From JARFQW01 sp963842955 (GTDB taxonomy: Bacteria > Pseudomonadota > Gammaproteobacteria > Steroidobacterales > XN24): a stretch of 64,000 bases of DNA. The position numbers were made by a program, and so were the translations under genes. Below the pieces are notes generated by a model. That model saw only the letters and a list, made by a program, of their open reading frames with translations. It was not told the DNA's origin and ran no database searches. The DNA lies in assembly GCA_963842955.1 (NCBI GenBank), contig CAWJIJ010000011.1, forward strand, positions 496,001 through 560,000, given 5' to 3'. Shown here piece by piece: positions 46,466-55,284 of the stretch. The first letter of the stretch is position 1, and every line of letters starts with the position of its first letter.

Positions 46466-47241
46466 GCATCGCTCGGCGGGTCAGGATCGGTGCGCTGCTG
46501 CTGATCCTCGCGGCCGTCGCCTACGGCGAATGGCATTCGGCCCGCTCGCTGCAGCGATGGCAGGAACCCCTGTGGGTCGGCATCTATCCGATCGCGGCCG
46601 ACGACAGCGACGTCACGGCTCGCTGGATCGACCAGCTGGGTTCGGGCTCCTATGCCGATGCCCAGGCGTGGCTGGGGGCACAGGCCGCTGCCCTCGGACT
46701 GAAACTCGACACACCGTTTCGGCTGGTCCCGGGGGATCCCATCGGGGCCAGGCCACCGAAACCGCCAGACTCCGGCGCCCTGGCCATCGCGGCCTGGAGC
46801 CTGAAGATGCGCGCCTGGAGCCGCGCCCGGCTGGGAGAGCAAACCGGCCCACGGCCCGAAATCGCCCTGTACATGCTCTATCACGATCCGGAGCGGATCG
46901 CGGTACTGCCCCATTCCCTGGGCCTCACGAAAGGGCGTTTCGGTATCGTGCATGCGTTTGCGGACCCGACCATGAGGGGCAGCAACCACGTGGTGCTAGC
47001 CCACGAACTCCTGCATGTCGTCGGCGCGACGGACAAGTACGACCTGTCGACCGGATTGCCCCGGTTCCCGGACGGCTACGCCGAGCCGGCCCGGACACCG
47101 CGTTATCCCCAGGAGCAGGCCGAAATCATGGGCGGCCGAATCCCGATATCCGCGACTCAGGCTCGTATCCCCGCATCGCTGGGAGCCGTCATTATGGGAC
47201 CCGCCTCGGCGGCGGAAATCGGGTGGATACCGGCACCTTAG
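46462..47241 (+). CDS. Putative membrane-anchored zinc metallopeptidase (HELLH)
   Basis: A 259-residue protein with one N-terminal hydrophobic helix (IGALLLILAAVAYG) and a soluble domain. The sequence VLAHELLHVVGATDKYD (about residue 180) is an HExxH zinc signature followed by Gly-Ala-Thr-Asp-Lys-Tyr, an extended gluzincin/metzincin-like context. AEIMGGRIPIS and SAAEIGWIP follow. I do not recognise the family by name. Start GTG 46462 overlaps the CPXCG gene stop. A peptidase acting at the membrane's outer face fits the topology; the substrate is unknown. Confidence 0.7.
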   Translation: MSIARRVRIGALLLILAAVAYGEWHSARSLQRWQEPLWVGIYPIAADDSDVTARWIDQLGSGSYADAQAWLGAQAAALGLKLDTPFRLVPGDPIGARPPKPPDSGALAIAAWSLKMRAWSRARLGEQTGPRPEIALYMLYHDPERIAVLPHSLGLTKGRFGIVHAFADPTMRGSNHVVLAHELLHVVGATDKYDLSTGLPRFPDGYAEPARTPRYPQEQAEIMGGRIPISATQARIPASLGAVIMGPASAAEIGWIPAP

Positions 47242-47272
47242 CCCAGCAGCGCCCGGCCGGTTACGAATGTCG

Positions 47273-48052
47273 CTAGATTGTGATCTCCCCGCGCAGATAG
47301 GGCCGAACGGCGCCGGACAGGCGGACCGTATCCGTACGGTTCTCACAAGCCAGCTCGCCGCCACGGGACGACAGCTGGCGAGCGATCAGGGTGTCCTTGC
47401 CGAGCCGATCCGCCCAGTACGGGACCAGGGTGCAGTGGGCCGATCCGGTGACTGGATCTTCCGGAACCCCTGCCCCCGGGGCAAAAAAACGCGAAACGAA
47501 ATCCACCTCATCACCGGCGGATGTGACGATCAGCCCGAGTTCAGGCTGCGCCGCTATCCATTCCAGGTCCGGCGTGAGTTCCCGGACAACCGCCTCCTGC
47601 CCGACGACTGCCATTCGATAGTCCGCCAGCCGGCAATCGACCACCTCGGCTCCAAGGGCATCATCCAGGCCGTCGGGCACCGGTGCGTCCCGGCCCGGTC
47701 GCGACGGAAGCTCCACGGCGTAGCCCTGCCCGGACCTCGATACCCGAAGGGGTCCGGCGGGCGATTCGAAAACGATTTCACTGGCGCCGAGCCCCGCCTC
47801 TTCGAGCATAACGGCCCCCGCCGCCAGGGTGGCATGCCCGCACAGGTCCACCTCGCAGGCCGGCGTGAACCAGCGAATGGCCACACGCCCGCCGGCTACG
47901 ACCAGGAAAGCGGTTTCGGACAGGTTGTTCTCGGTGGCGATCCCCTGGAGCACAGTGTCGTCCAGCCACTTCTCGAGGAGACAGACGGCGGCCGGATTGC
48001 CGGAAAAGGGCCGGGGAGCAAAGGCATCGACCTGAAAAAGCGGAAGTCTCAC
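47273..48052 (-). CDS. PhzF-family isomerase-like protein
   Basis: A 259-residue protein of the PhzF/DapF-like fold. Conserved: FQVDAFAPRPFSGNPAAVCLL at the N-terminus, NLSETAFLV (catalytic Glu), RWFTPACEVDLCGHATLAAG, and VDFVSRFFAPGAGVPEDPVTGSAHCTLVPYW. These are the core PhzF motifs. PhzF itself isomerises dihydro-3-hydroxyanthranilate in phenazine synthesis, but isolated copies like this one have other, unknown substrates. The GTG start overlaps the stop of the inositol-phosphatase-like gene (GTGA), implying coupled expression. Confidence 0.88.
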   Translation of the reverse strand: MRLPLFQVDAFAPRPFSGNPAAVCLLEKWLDDTVLQGIATENNLSETAFLVVAGGRVAIRWFTPACEVDLCGHATLAAGAVMLEEAGLGASEIVFESPAGPLRVSRSGQGYAVELPSRPGRDAPVPDGLDDALGAEVVDCRLADYRMAVVGQEAVVRELTPDLEWIAAQPELGLIVTSAGDEVDFVSRFFAPGAGVPEDPVTGSAHCTLVPYWADRLGKDTLIARQLSSRGGELACENRTDTVRLSGAVRPYLRGEITI

Positions 48053-48810
48053 AGGCGGCTCCGGAGCAGGGCATGAATTGCCGGGTTGCCGGCCAGCACG
48101 CTCGTCGTGTCCAGACCGATGGGCTCGCCATCGAGATCGGTAAAGCGGCCGCCCGCTTCCGTCACGATCAGCGACAGGGCCGCAATATCGAGAATGTTGA
48201 CGTCGGATTCGACGATACCGTCAATTCGACCGGCCGCGAGGAGATGGTAGTGATAGAAGTCACCGTAGCCCCGGATCCGCGCCACTTCCGCGACGATGGC
48301 CCCCCATGCCGGCCAGCGGGGCCCCCGCGCGAGGGTCTTCAGATTCCCGGCGGATACAGCGGCGTCCGCCAGAGCGTCGATGTCGCTCACGCGGCAGGAC
48401 TCGCCGTTGAGCCACGCTCCCTTGCCCCGTTCGGCCCATGCCAATTCTTCGAACAGCGGCGCGCTGGAGACGCCGAGCACGATGTCTCCATCCTTCATCG
48501 CCGCGATCTGGGTGGAAAAGAACGGGTAGCCGCGGACGAAACTCCGGGTGCCATCGATAGGGTCCACCAGCCACAACCAGCCGCTGCCGCCTTCATGAAC
48601 TCCGGTTTCCTCTCCGAAAAAACCATCCTCCGGGAAGTGGCTCGCCAGAACCTCCCGAATGGTTTCTTCCGCGGCGACGTCCACATCCGTAACCGGTGTT
48701 CTATCCGCCTTGGTGCGCACGTCGATATTGCCGCGATATGCGCTGGCGATCACGCGGGCGGCGGCCTTGGCGGCTTCCAGTGCAGCGTCGAGTCTGGGGC
48801 TGGCCGTCAT
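48049..48810 (-). CDS. hisN: Inositol monophosphatase-family phosphatase, probable histidinol-phosphatase
   Basis: A 253-residue Mg-dependent phosphatase. Metal-site motifs: GEETG (about 68), LWLVDPIDGTRSFVRGYPFF (DPxDGT, residue about 83), and the C-terminal ESDVNILDIAALSLIVTEAGGRFTDLDG with the third Asp. The segment RGYGDFYHYHLLAAGRIDGIVES matches the HisN subgroup, which makes histidinol from histidinol phosphate. Inositol-1-phosphatase activity cannot be ruled out from sequence. No other his genes are nearby. It is coupled to the PhzF-family gene. Confidence 0.82.
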   Translation of the reverse strand: MTASPRLDAALEAAKAAARVIASAYRGNIDVRTKADRTPVTDVDVAAEETIREVLASHFPEDGFFGEETGVHEGGSGWLWLVDPIDGTRSFVRGYPFFSTQIAAMKDGDIVLGVSSAPLFEELAWAERGKGAWLNGESCRVSDIDALADAAVSAGNLKTLARGPRWPAWGAIVAEVARIRGYGDFYHYHLLAAGRIDGIVESDVNILDIAALSLIVTEAGGRFTDLDGEPIGLDTTSVLAGNPAIHALLRSRL

Positions 48811-48999
48811 GGAAATCTCCGGTCATGGGTGCCGCGGCATTTTAGTCCAGTTGCCTCCCCGGGATGAGCCCGCGACGGGCTCCGGGAATCCGGGTGGACA
48901 TGCCAGGCGAACTGGCCGAGGGTGTCAGCAGACATTTTTTCATGGTCACGAGGCCAGCGCCGGGGGGCGGGGCCGAAAACAGAAGCAGGCAGGGCGGTT

Positions 49000-49566
49000 A
49001 TGGGGCATCGGCTAAGCAAGATCTACACGAGAACGGGGGACGAGGGAACGACGGGCCTCGGCGACGGGACCCGGGTTTCGAAGGACCATCCCCGCGTGGA
49101 AGCCTACGGAACGGTGGACGAAACCAATTCAGCCATCGGGGTCATCCTTGCGGTCCCCGGCATCACGGATGACATTCGACGATGCCTTACGGACGTCCAG
49201 CACGACTTGTTCGACCTCGGCGGAGAACTCTGCATACCCGGGTGCTCCGTAATCGAGGAGTCCTACGTGACGCGACTGGAGAACGAGCTCGACGCACTCA
49301 ATGACCCGCTGCCGCCGCTGGAGGACTTCATTCTGCCGGGCGGCGGGCCCGCGTCGGCCGCCTGTCACGTGGCGCGGACGACCTGCCGGCGGGCGGAACG
49401 CCAGGTCTGGACGCTCTCCACCCACGAACCGGTCAATGAATTCTCGCTGAAATATCTGAATCGCCTCTCGGATCTGCTTTTCGTCATGGCCCGCACGGTC
49501 GTACGCCACGAGCGCGGCGGCGAAGTGCTGTGGGAAAAGGCTCGAAACCGCGGCCGGCCTGCCTGA
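49000..49566 (+). CDS. Cob(I)alamin adenosyltransferase, PduO/MMAB type
   Basis: A 188-residue ATP:cobalamin adenosyltransferase that makes adenosylcobalamin. Signatures: KIYTRTGDEGTTGLGDGTRVSKDHPRVEAYGTVDETNSAIG (ATP-binding N-terminus), DLGGEL, ILPGGGPASAACHVARTTCRRAER (the conserved Arg pair), and NEFSLKYLNRLSDLLFVMAR. The ATG at 49000 starts the conserved region. It is tail-to-tail with a BtuF-like gene, 8 bases apart, grouping B12 handling at this spot. No riboswitch is recognisable in the 190-base leader. Confidence 0.93.
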   Translation: MGHRLSKIYTRTGDEGTTGLGDGTRVSKDHPRVEAYGTVDETNSAIGVILAVPGITDDIRRCLTDVQHDLFDLGGELCIPGCSVIEESYVTRLENELDALNDPLPPLEDFILPGGGPASAACHVARTTCRRAERQVWTLSTHEPVNEFSLKYLNRLSDLLFVMARTVVRHERGGEVLWEKARNRGRPA

Positions 49567-49574
49567 ACGGATCG

Positions 49575-50414
49575 TCAATCCGGGGACGACTCCCGTTTGA
49601 GAGACTGCCTTGCCGTATCCATGGCCGCACAGACCTCGGCGGCCCCGAGGGCCAGTCTGGGGCCCGGCCGCGCAACGTGGTCTGCGTTGACGCTCATGAG
49701 ATTGCCCGCCTCTGCCGCCGTCAGCCCCTGCCAGTCCGCCCACTGCGCGAGATCCGGCGGCGATGTGTCGCCACCGGCCAGTATGAGCTCCGGATCACGG
49801 GCAATCACGGCCTCGCGGGACACCACGAAAGCACCCCGATTGTCGTCCGCAAACACATTGCTTCCTCCGCACAGCTCGATCAGCGCGCTGATCGGCTGGT
49901 CGCCGCCGACGGTATACAGGGGCCGTGCAGAGACCTGGTAGAAGACACGCAGGGAGGGCGCCGATCCGTGGGCCGCGCGCAGACGGTCGATCTTCGCCCG
50001 GTAGGACCGGGCGGCCTGCGCCGCGGCATCCGGCGTCCCCGCCAGTGCGCCGATGGTTTCGAGCTGGCCCGGCACGTCTTCAACCCCGGTGGCCGGCAAT
50101 GCCACCACCCGTATGCCAAGGCCGCGGACCCGGCTGATGACGGCTGCGGCATTACCGCCTTGCCAGGCAAGAACCAGGTCAGGGCTGAGCGCCACGAGGC
50201 GTTCTGCATCGACGCCGAACGCATCCCCAACCCGGGGCAGGGCCTTTGCCTGATCGGGATAGTCCGTGTAAGCCACCGAACCGACCAGGCGGTCGCCGGC
50301 GCCGGCCGCATACACCATCTCCGCCAGGTGCGGTGCGAGGGTCACGATTCGCACCGGCTCCGCGGCTACAGCCTGGACCAGGCCCAGCAGTGCCAGTGCA
50401 GCAAGCTGTCTCAA
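49575..50414 (-). CDS. btuF: Cobalamin-binding periplasmic protein, BtuF-like
   Basis: A 279-residue helical-backbone substrate-binding protein. TTG 50414 (overlapping the ampE stop as TTGA) starts a clean signal peptide RQLAALALLGLVQAVAA. The mature start RIVTLAPHLAEMVYAAGAGDRLVGSVAYTDYPDQAKALPRVG is the standard BtuF/FhuD-type opening, with LSPDLVLAWQGGN, LGIRVVALP, FYQVSARPLYTVGG and GAFVVSREAVIARDPELIL. It captures vitamin B12 for an importer encoded elsewhere. A longer reading from 50459 would overlap ampE further and lack signal-peptide form. Confidence 0.88.
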   Translation of the reverse strand: MRQLAALALLGLVQAVAAEPVRIVTLAPHLAEMVYAAGAGDRLVGSVAYTDYPDQAKALPRVGDAFGVDAERLVALSPDLVLAWQGGNAAAVISRVRGLGIRVVALPATGVEDVPGQLETIGALAGTPDAAAQAARSYRAKIDRLRAAHGSAPSLRVFYQVSARPLYTVGGDQPISALIELCGGSNVFADDNRGAFVVSREAVIARDPELILAGGDTSPPDLAQWADWQGLTAAEAGNLMSVNADHVARPGPRLALGAAEVCAAMDTARQSLKRESSPD

Positions 50415-51316
50415 CCCGCAAAGCCGAGGAGCGTCAGAATCGAGATTGCCGTGAGCCACACAACGAGTGTGCGATTGACCAGCCGGAGGGATGCGGCCGC
50501 GGCGACAGCGGGCTCACCAGCCGCCGCTCCGTTGGACCCGGAGCGCAGGGCCCCCATCCCGGCGGCACAGACCACTTCCTCGTTGATCTGGAAAAAGCTC
50601 TCGGAACAGTCATCGTAGTAGGCCCGCCAGTCGGCAACCGCATCCTCGAAGCTGCCGGCGATGGCATAACCGATAGCCAGCAGGCGGGCAGGCAGCCAGG
50701 CCAGGGTGCCGAACAGCGAGTTCAGCACATACAGTGACTGCGGTTCACCCGCACCGGACAGAGCGGAGCGCCCGCCTTCGAACACGGCCCGGCGGCGAAA
50801 CAGGTCCGCCACCCGGAATAGCAGGGCGCCGGCGGGACCGAGCACCATGAACCAGAAGATCACACCGAAGACACGATTGTTGGCCTGCACGAGAATCGCT
50901 TCTTCCACGGCTCGCACTCGGCCACCCCGCGCGGTCGGCGGATCGGATTCGAGGATTTCCTTGGCGAGCCGTTCCGCTGCCGGGCCATCGCCCGCCTCGG
51001 CGGCAGAAATGTACTCCCGCACCTCCTGGCCAAGGTCCCTGGGGCCGAGGCTCACAACCAGCACGAGGCTTGCGAACAGCACATACGGCAGACCGAGCAG
51101 GCCGTCTCCGAACGCCTGGGCCACGTAGATGACCGGCAGTACCGGGGCGATGATGCCGGCCGACGCAATCAGGTAGGACAGCAGGCCCGGATTACTATCC
51201 ATGGCCTTAAGCAAGCGGTCGAAGTACGGGTCGAGCAGACGGGGCTCCCTGAGCTCCAGGGCGCTGGTCAAGGTCCGCTCCAGAATCAGCCCGAGAAACA
51301 AGGCGATGAGATTCAT
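50411..51316 (-). CDS. ampE: AmpE-like membrane protein (CobD/CbiB-related fold)
   Basis: A 301-residue membrane protein with four to five helices. Conserved AmpE points: MNLIALFLGLILER at the start, PYVLFASLVLVVSLGPRDLGQEVREYISAAEAGD, ILVQANNRVFGVIFWFMVLGPAGALLFRVADLF, and LFGTLAWLPARLLAIGYAIAGSFEDAVADWRAYYDDC. It is a regulatory partner of AmpD in beta-lactamase/cell-wall recycling signalling, with uncertain biochemistry. It follows ampD by 43 bases on the same strand and overlaps the BtuF-like gene by four bases. Confidence 0.9.
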   Translation of the reverse strand: MNLIALFLGLILERTLTSALELREPRLLDPYFDRLLKAMDSNPGLLSYLIASAGIIAPVLPVIYVAQAFGDGLLGLPYVLFASLVLVVSLGPRDLGQEVREYISAAEAGDGPAAERLAKEILESDPPTARGGRVRAVEEAILVQANNRVFGVIFWFMVLGPAGALLFRVADLFRRRAVFEGGRSALSGAGEPQSLYVLNSLFGTLAWLPARLLAIGYAIAGSFEDAVADWRAYYDDCSESFFQINEEVVCAAGMGALRSGSNGAAAGEPAVAAAASLRLVNRTLVVWLTAISILTLLGFAG

Positions 51317-51359
51317 GCTGACGCTCGCTGGGTTCCGGGGTCGAAGTATACCCGCCCGA

Positions 51360-51908
51360 TCATGCCAGCCGCTCCGCCAGCGCGTCCCAGAAGAAACCGT
51401 CCCCAGGATCGGTCTTGCGGCCCGGGGCGATATGCGAATGACCTGTCACCCGCTGGGGCGACAGGCCCCCGTAGGTTCGGCAAAGGACGCGGATCAGCGC
51501 TGCCAGCCGGTCGTACTGGACGGGCTCGTAGCGACTGTCGTCAGTCCCCTCCAGCTCGATGCCGATGGAAAAGTCGTTGCAAGCGTCACGACCCTCCCAG
51601 CATGAGGCCCCGGCATGCCAGGCGCGCAGATGAAAAGGCACATACTGGACGAGTTCGCCGTCGCGGCGTATCAGGCCATGCGCGGAAACCTCAAAACCCT
51701 GAATCTCATCGAAGTACGGATGGCGATCCGAAGGCAAGCGGTTCGTGAACAGTGCATCGATCCAGGGTCCACCGAATTCGCCGGGCGGCAAGCTGATGCA
51801 GTGGATTACGATCAGTTCTGGCCAGGCGCCCGGAGGCCGGGGGTCACAGTTGGGGGACGGGACCCGCCGCGCGCCCGCCAGCCAGCCAGTGGCAACATCG
51901 ATTTCCAT
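51360..51908 (-). CDS. ampD: 1,6-anhydro-N-acetylmuramyl-L-alanine amidase AmpD
   Basis: A 182-residue cytoplasmic zinc amidase that removes the peptide from anhydro-muropeptides during wall recycling. Zn ligands: first His in LIVIHCISLPPGEFGG (about residue 35), second in VTGHSHIAPGRKTDPGDGFFW with its Asp (about 155-167). The FEVSAHGLIRRDGELVQYVPFHLRAWHAG segment includes the substrate-binding loop. The N-terminus GWLAGARRVPSPNCDPRP is typical of AmpD. The first gene of the ampD-ampE-btuF run. It is divergent from the argE gene (71 bases). Confidence 0.95.
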   Translation of the reverse strand: MEIDVATGWLAGARRVPSPNCDPRPPGAWPELIVIHCISLPPGEFGGPWIDALFTNRLPSDRHPYFDEIQGFEVSAHGLIRRDGELVQYVPFHLRAWHAGASCWEGRDACNDFSIGIELEGTDDSRYEPVQYDRLAALIRVLCRTYGGLSPQRVTGHSHIAPGRKTDPGDGFFWDALAERLA

Positions 51909-51979
51909 CGCTCCCGATCATGCCGCGACCCCGTGCGCCTGCCAAGCCCGGGTTGCACCGATATTGCGGGCGAACCATC

Positions 51980-53152
51980 ATGCTGCGCATGAAAAACGCC
52001 TTGCCGGACATCCAGACCATGGTCCGCGGACTCGTCGGCCGACCCTCGGTCAGCAGCGTTCAGCCGGACCTCGACATGTCGAATACGGCGGTATGCGAAC
52101 TGCTCGGATCCTGGCTGGAAGACCTGGGATTCGCCGTCCGGCTCGATCCGGTACCCGGTCATGACGGCAAGACCAATCTCGTCGCCACCCTGGGCCGGGG
52201 AGATGACGGGCTGGTCCTTTCCGGCCACGCTGACACCGTTCCCTGGGACGAGCATCGATGGGACACCGACCCCTTCTCCGGCACGGTTCGAGACGGCCGG
52301 CTGTTCGGGCTGGGGGCAACGGACATGAAGGCGTTCTTTGCCGCGGCCTGCCACGCGGCATCGCGATTTCGCGCGGAACAGTTCCGGCGCCCGCTGGTGA
52401 TTCTCGCGACCGCCGACGAAGAAAGCGGGATGAGCGGCGCCCGCGCGCTGGCGGAAGCCGGTGAACGGCTCGGCGCTTGCGCCGTCATCGGGGAACCTAC
52501 GGGCCTGGCGCCGGTGACGCTGCACAAGGGCATACTCATGGAGGCCATCCATCTCGTCGGCCGGTCCGGCCACTCGAGCGATCCCTCACTCGGCTGCAGC
52601 GCACTCGAGGGCATGCTCGAAGTCACCGACGAGCTGCGTCGTTTCCGCGAGGACCTGCAAGCTCGCTGGCCGAGCCCGGCTTTTGAGGTCCCGTACCCGA
52701 CACTGAACCTCGGCCGGATTGCCGGCGGCGACAACCCGAACCGGATCTGCGGTGAATGCGAGCTGGCCATCGACGTGCGTCTGGTCCCGGGGATGACCGT
52801 AAGCGAAACCCGCCGCGAGCTGCGTGAGCGGGTGAGCGACCGGCTGCGCGGTTCCGGCCTGGAACTGCACTTCCGGCCGCTGTTCAACGGCGTCGATCCC
52901 ATGCGGGACGCAAGCGGTACAGCGCATGCCGAACGCTGCTGCAGGCTGAGCGGATTCGGCACGGGCGCCGTGGCCTTCGGGACGGAAGCGCCGTTTTTCC
53001 AGACCCTTGGCATGGATACTCTCGTGATGGGCCCCGGTGATATCCGCCTGGCCCATCAGCCCAATGAGTTCGTCGAGCTTGACGAAGTGGCGCGCTGCGC
53101 GGACCTGCTGGAGCGGCTCATTCACGAGTTCTGTCTCGCTCCGGTCTCATGA
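51980..53152 (+). CDS. argE: Acetylornithine deacetylase
   Basis: A 390-residue M20 dinuclear zinc hydrolase releasing ornithine from N-acetylornithine. Metal sites: LVLSGHADTVPWD (about 80), GLGATDMKAFFAAA (bridging Asp), ATADEESGMSGARAL (catalytic Glu-Glu), VIGEPT, and the last His in RLAHQPNEFVELDE. The dimerisation domain has HLVGRSGHSSDPSLGCSALEGM and NLGRIAGGDNPNRICGECELAIDVRLVPGM, both ArgE-like. Start ATG 51980 (or 51989) follows an otherwise weak leader. It overlaps bioA by four bases (ATGA), an unusual pairing. Confidence 0.9.
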   Translation: MLRMKNALPDIQTMVRGLVGRPSVSSVQPDLDMSNTAVCELLGSWLEDLGFAVRLDPVPGHDGKTNLVATLGRGDDGLVLSGHADTVPWDEHRWDTDPFSGTVRDGRLFGLGATDMKAFFAAACHAASRFRAEQFRRPLVILATADEESGMSGARALAEAGERLGACAVIGEPTGLAPVTLHKGILMEAIHLVGRSGHSSDPSLGCSALEGMLEVTDELRRFREDLQARWPSPAFEVPYPTLNLGRIAGGDNPNRICGECELAIDVRLVPGMTVSETRRELRERVSDRLRGSGLELHFRPLFNGVDPMRDASGTAHAERCCRLSGFGTGAVAFGTEAPFFQTLGMDTLVMGPGDIRLAHQPNEFVELDEVARCADLLERLIHEFCLAPVS

Positions 53153-54513
53153 ACGACATGACCAACGCCCTGCTAAGGGAACGGGACCTTGCGGTTCTGT
53201 GGCATCCCTGTACCCAGATGAAGGACCACGAGTGGCTGCCGATGATCCCCATCCGGCGAGGGCGTGGGGTCTGGCTGGAAGACTTTGACGGTAACTGGTA
53301 CCTGGACGCCATCAGCAGCTGGTGGGTGAACCTCTTCGGCCACGCGAACCCCGGCATCAACGGCTATGTGAGCGAGCAGCTCGAATCGCTGGAGCACGTC
53401 ATTCTCGCGGGCTTTACGCATGAGCCGGTGGTCGAACTGGCCGAACGCCTGGTGGAACTGACCCCACCCGGCCTGGAGCGGTGTTTCTTCGCGGACAACG
53501 GCTCCGCGGCCGTGGAAGTGGCACTGAAAATGAGCTTTCACTACTGGCGAAACACGGGAAAACCCGAAAAAACCCGGTTTGTGGCACTGGAAAACAGTTA
53601 CCACGGAGAAACCCTCGGGGCACTGGCCGTGGGCGATGTGCCCCTCTACAAGGAAACCTACAAACCGCTGTTGATGGAATGCCTTACGGCACCCTCGCCG
53701 GATTGCTACGACCGCGAGCCCGGCATGTCCTGGGAAGAGCACAGCCGCCTGCGCTTCGAGGACATGGACCGGCTGCTGGCGGAGAACGCCGACACGCTGG
53801 CAGCCGTGATCGTCGAACCTCTCGTGCAGTGCGCCGGCGGCATGCGTATGTACCATCCCGTTTACCTCAGCCTTCTGCGCGAGGCCTGTGACCGCTACGG
53901 GGTGCACCTCATCGCCGACGAGATTGCCGTGGGTTTCGGCCGCACCGGGACACTCTTTGCCTGCGAGCAGGCGGGGATAACACCCGATTTCCTGTGTCTG
54001 TCGAAAGGCCTGACCGGCGGGTATCTGCCGCTCTCGGTCGTTCTCACCAGCAATGCGCTCTACGCGGCGTTTTACGACGACTATGAGCGCCTGACCGCCT
54101 TTCTGCACTCCCACAGCTACACTGGCAACGCCCTGGGCTGTGCCGCGGCTCTCGGGACTCTGCGGCAGTTCCGTCAGCGCGATGTCATCGGCGATAACCG
54201 GCAGCTCGCGGCCCACATGGCGACCGCCACTGAGGGCCTGAAGGACCATCCGAACGTAGCCGAGATCCGGCAAACCGGGATGATTCTGGCCATCGAACTG
54301 GTCCGGGACCGAAGCACCCGCGAGCCCTTCCCTTGGCAGGAGCGCCGGGGGTTGGCCGCCTATCAGCACGCTCTGGGAGAAGGGGTCCTGCTTCGGCCCC
54401 TCGGCAATGTCCTGTATTTCATGCCGCCCTACGTCATCACGCCCGGGGAGATCGATCGGCTGGCGCAGGTTGCCGCCCGGAGCATCGAGGCGGCGGTCAG
54501 GACGTCCGCCTAG
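53149..54513 (+). CDS. bioA: Adenosylmethionine-8-amino-7-oxononanoate aminotransferase
   Basis: A 454-residue PLP-dependent class-III aminotransferase of biotin synthesis. It uses SAM as amino donor. Characteristic: LWHPCTQMKDHEWLPMIPIRRGRGVWLEDFDGNWYLDAISSWWVNLFGHANPGIN, LAGFTHEPVVELAERL, FFADNGSAAVEVALKMSFHYW, IADEIAVGFGRTGTLFACEQAG, and the Schiff-base Lys in CLSKGLTGGYLPLS (about 285). It overlaps argE at the start and rsmE by one base at the end (TAGTG). The other bio genes are not in the window. Confidence 0.95.
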   Translation: MNDMTNALLRERDLAVLWHPCTQMKDHEWLPMIPIRRGRGVWLEDFDGNWYLDAISSWWVNLFGHANPGINGYVSEQLESLEHVILAGFTHEPVVELAERLVELTPPGLERCFFADNGSAAVEVALKMSFHYWRNTGKPEKTRFVALENSYHGETLGALAVGDVPLYKETYKPLLMECLTAPSPDCYDREPGMSWEEHSRLRFEDMDRLLAENADTLAAVIVEPLVQCAGGMRMYHPVYLSLLREACDRYGVHLIADEIAVGFGRTGTLFACEQAGITPDFLCLSKGLTGGYLPLSVVLTSNALYAAFYDDYERLTAFLHSHSYTGNALGCAAALGTLRQFRQRDVIGDNRQLAAHMATATEGLKDHPNVAEIRQTGMILAIELVRDRSTREPFPWQERRGLAAYQHALGEGVLLRPLGNVLYFMPPYVITPGEIDRLAQVAARSIEAAVRTSA

Positions 54514-55277
54514 TGTCCGTTCTGCGCCGTATCCATTATCCCGGCGCCCTCGTGGAGGACGCCGACGCGGAATTGTCGCCCGACGCATCGGGCCACCTTG
54601 TCCGGGTCCTGAGGTTGGCCGCCGGCGCGCCCCTCGTGCTGTTTGACGGCGCCGGGCTGGAAGCGGACGCGGTGCTTGTAACAGCCGACCCGAAACGAGC
54701 GGTTGCTCACGTCGGCAGGATCCGGAGCGGCGCGGCCGATGCACCGCTGGATCTCGTGCTGGTCCAGGGCTATAGCCGCGGCGGGAAGATGGACCTGGTG
54801 ATCCAGAAGGCCACGGAACTCGGCGTCTCGCTGGTGGCTCCGGCGCAATGCGCGCGCAGCGTGGCTCGGCTGGATTCCAGCCGAGCGGCGCGCCGGGCGG
54901 CCCATTGGCGACAGGTGGCCGTCGCAGCCTGCGAGCAGTCGGGACGAAGCCGGGTCCCCGAAATACTGGAGCCCGCGCCTTTGGAGATTGCCCTGCAGGT
55001 GCGCTCCGATCTTCCCGGGCTCGTTCTGGACCCGACGGCACCCCAGGGATTCGGGCACGTATCCCGCCCGGCCGCGGGCGTACGTCTACTTGTCGGTCCC
55101 GAGGGCGGCTTGTCGGAAGCTGAAGTCCGCCTTGCGACCGACGCCGGGTTCCAGCGGGTCCGGTTGGGACCCCGAATACTGCGAACGGAAACCGCTGCTA
55201 TCGCGGTCCTGGCCGTCGCGGGCAATCTCTGGGGAGATCTCGCCGGTCCCTCACCGGCATCGGACGGCCCGGCCTGA
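54513..55277 (+). CDS. rsmE: 16S rRNA (uracil1498-N3)-methyltransferase
   Basis: A 254-residue SPOUT methyltransferase. PUA-like N-terminal part (HLVRVLRLAAGAPLVLFDG) then the knot domain: QGYSRGGKMDLVIQKATELGVSLVAPAQCARSV (typical K-x-D-x-x-I-x-K-x-x-E-L-G), WRQVAVAACEQSGRSRVPEI, and LLVGPEGGLSEAEV plus RLGPRILRTETAAIAVLA (SAM-binding knot). It modifies U1498 in 16S rRNA. The GTG start at 54513 shares a base with the bioA stop. It faces the chemotaxis cluster tail to tail, seven bases away. Confidence 0.94.
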   Translation: MSVLRRIHYPGALVEDADAELSPDASGHLVRVLRLAAGAPLVLFDGAGLEADAVLVTADPKRAVAHVGRIRSGAADAPLDLVLVQGYSRGGKMDLVIQKATELGVSLVAPAQCARSVARLDSSRAARRAAHWRQVAVAACEQSGRSRVPEILEPAPLEIALQVRSDLPGLVLDPTAPQGFGHVSRPAAGVRLLVGPEGGLSEAEVRLATDAGFQRVRLGPRILRTETAAIAVLAVAGNLWGDLAGPSPASDGPA

Positions 55278-55284
55278 GCAGGCT

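Noticed and set aside
48811..48999. Cobalamin riboswitch before the adenosyltransferase gene
   Set aside because: No B12-box-like GCCACTG or matching helices were seen; only a small GC hairpin (GAGCCCGCGACGGGCTC, near 48866-48882).
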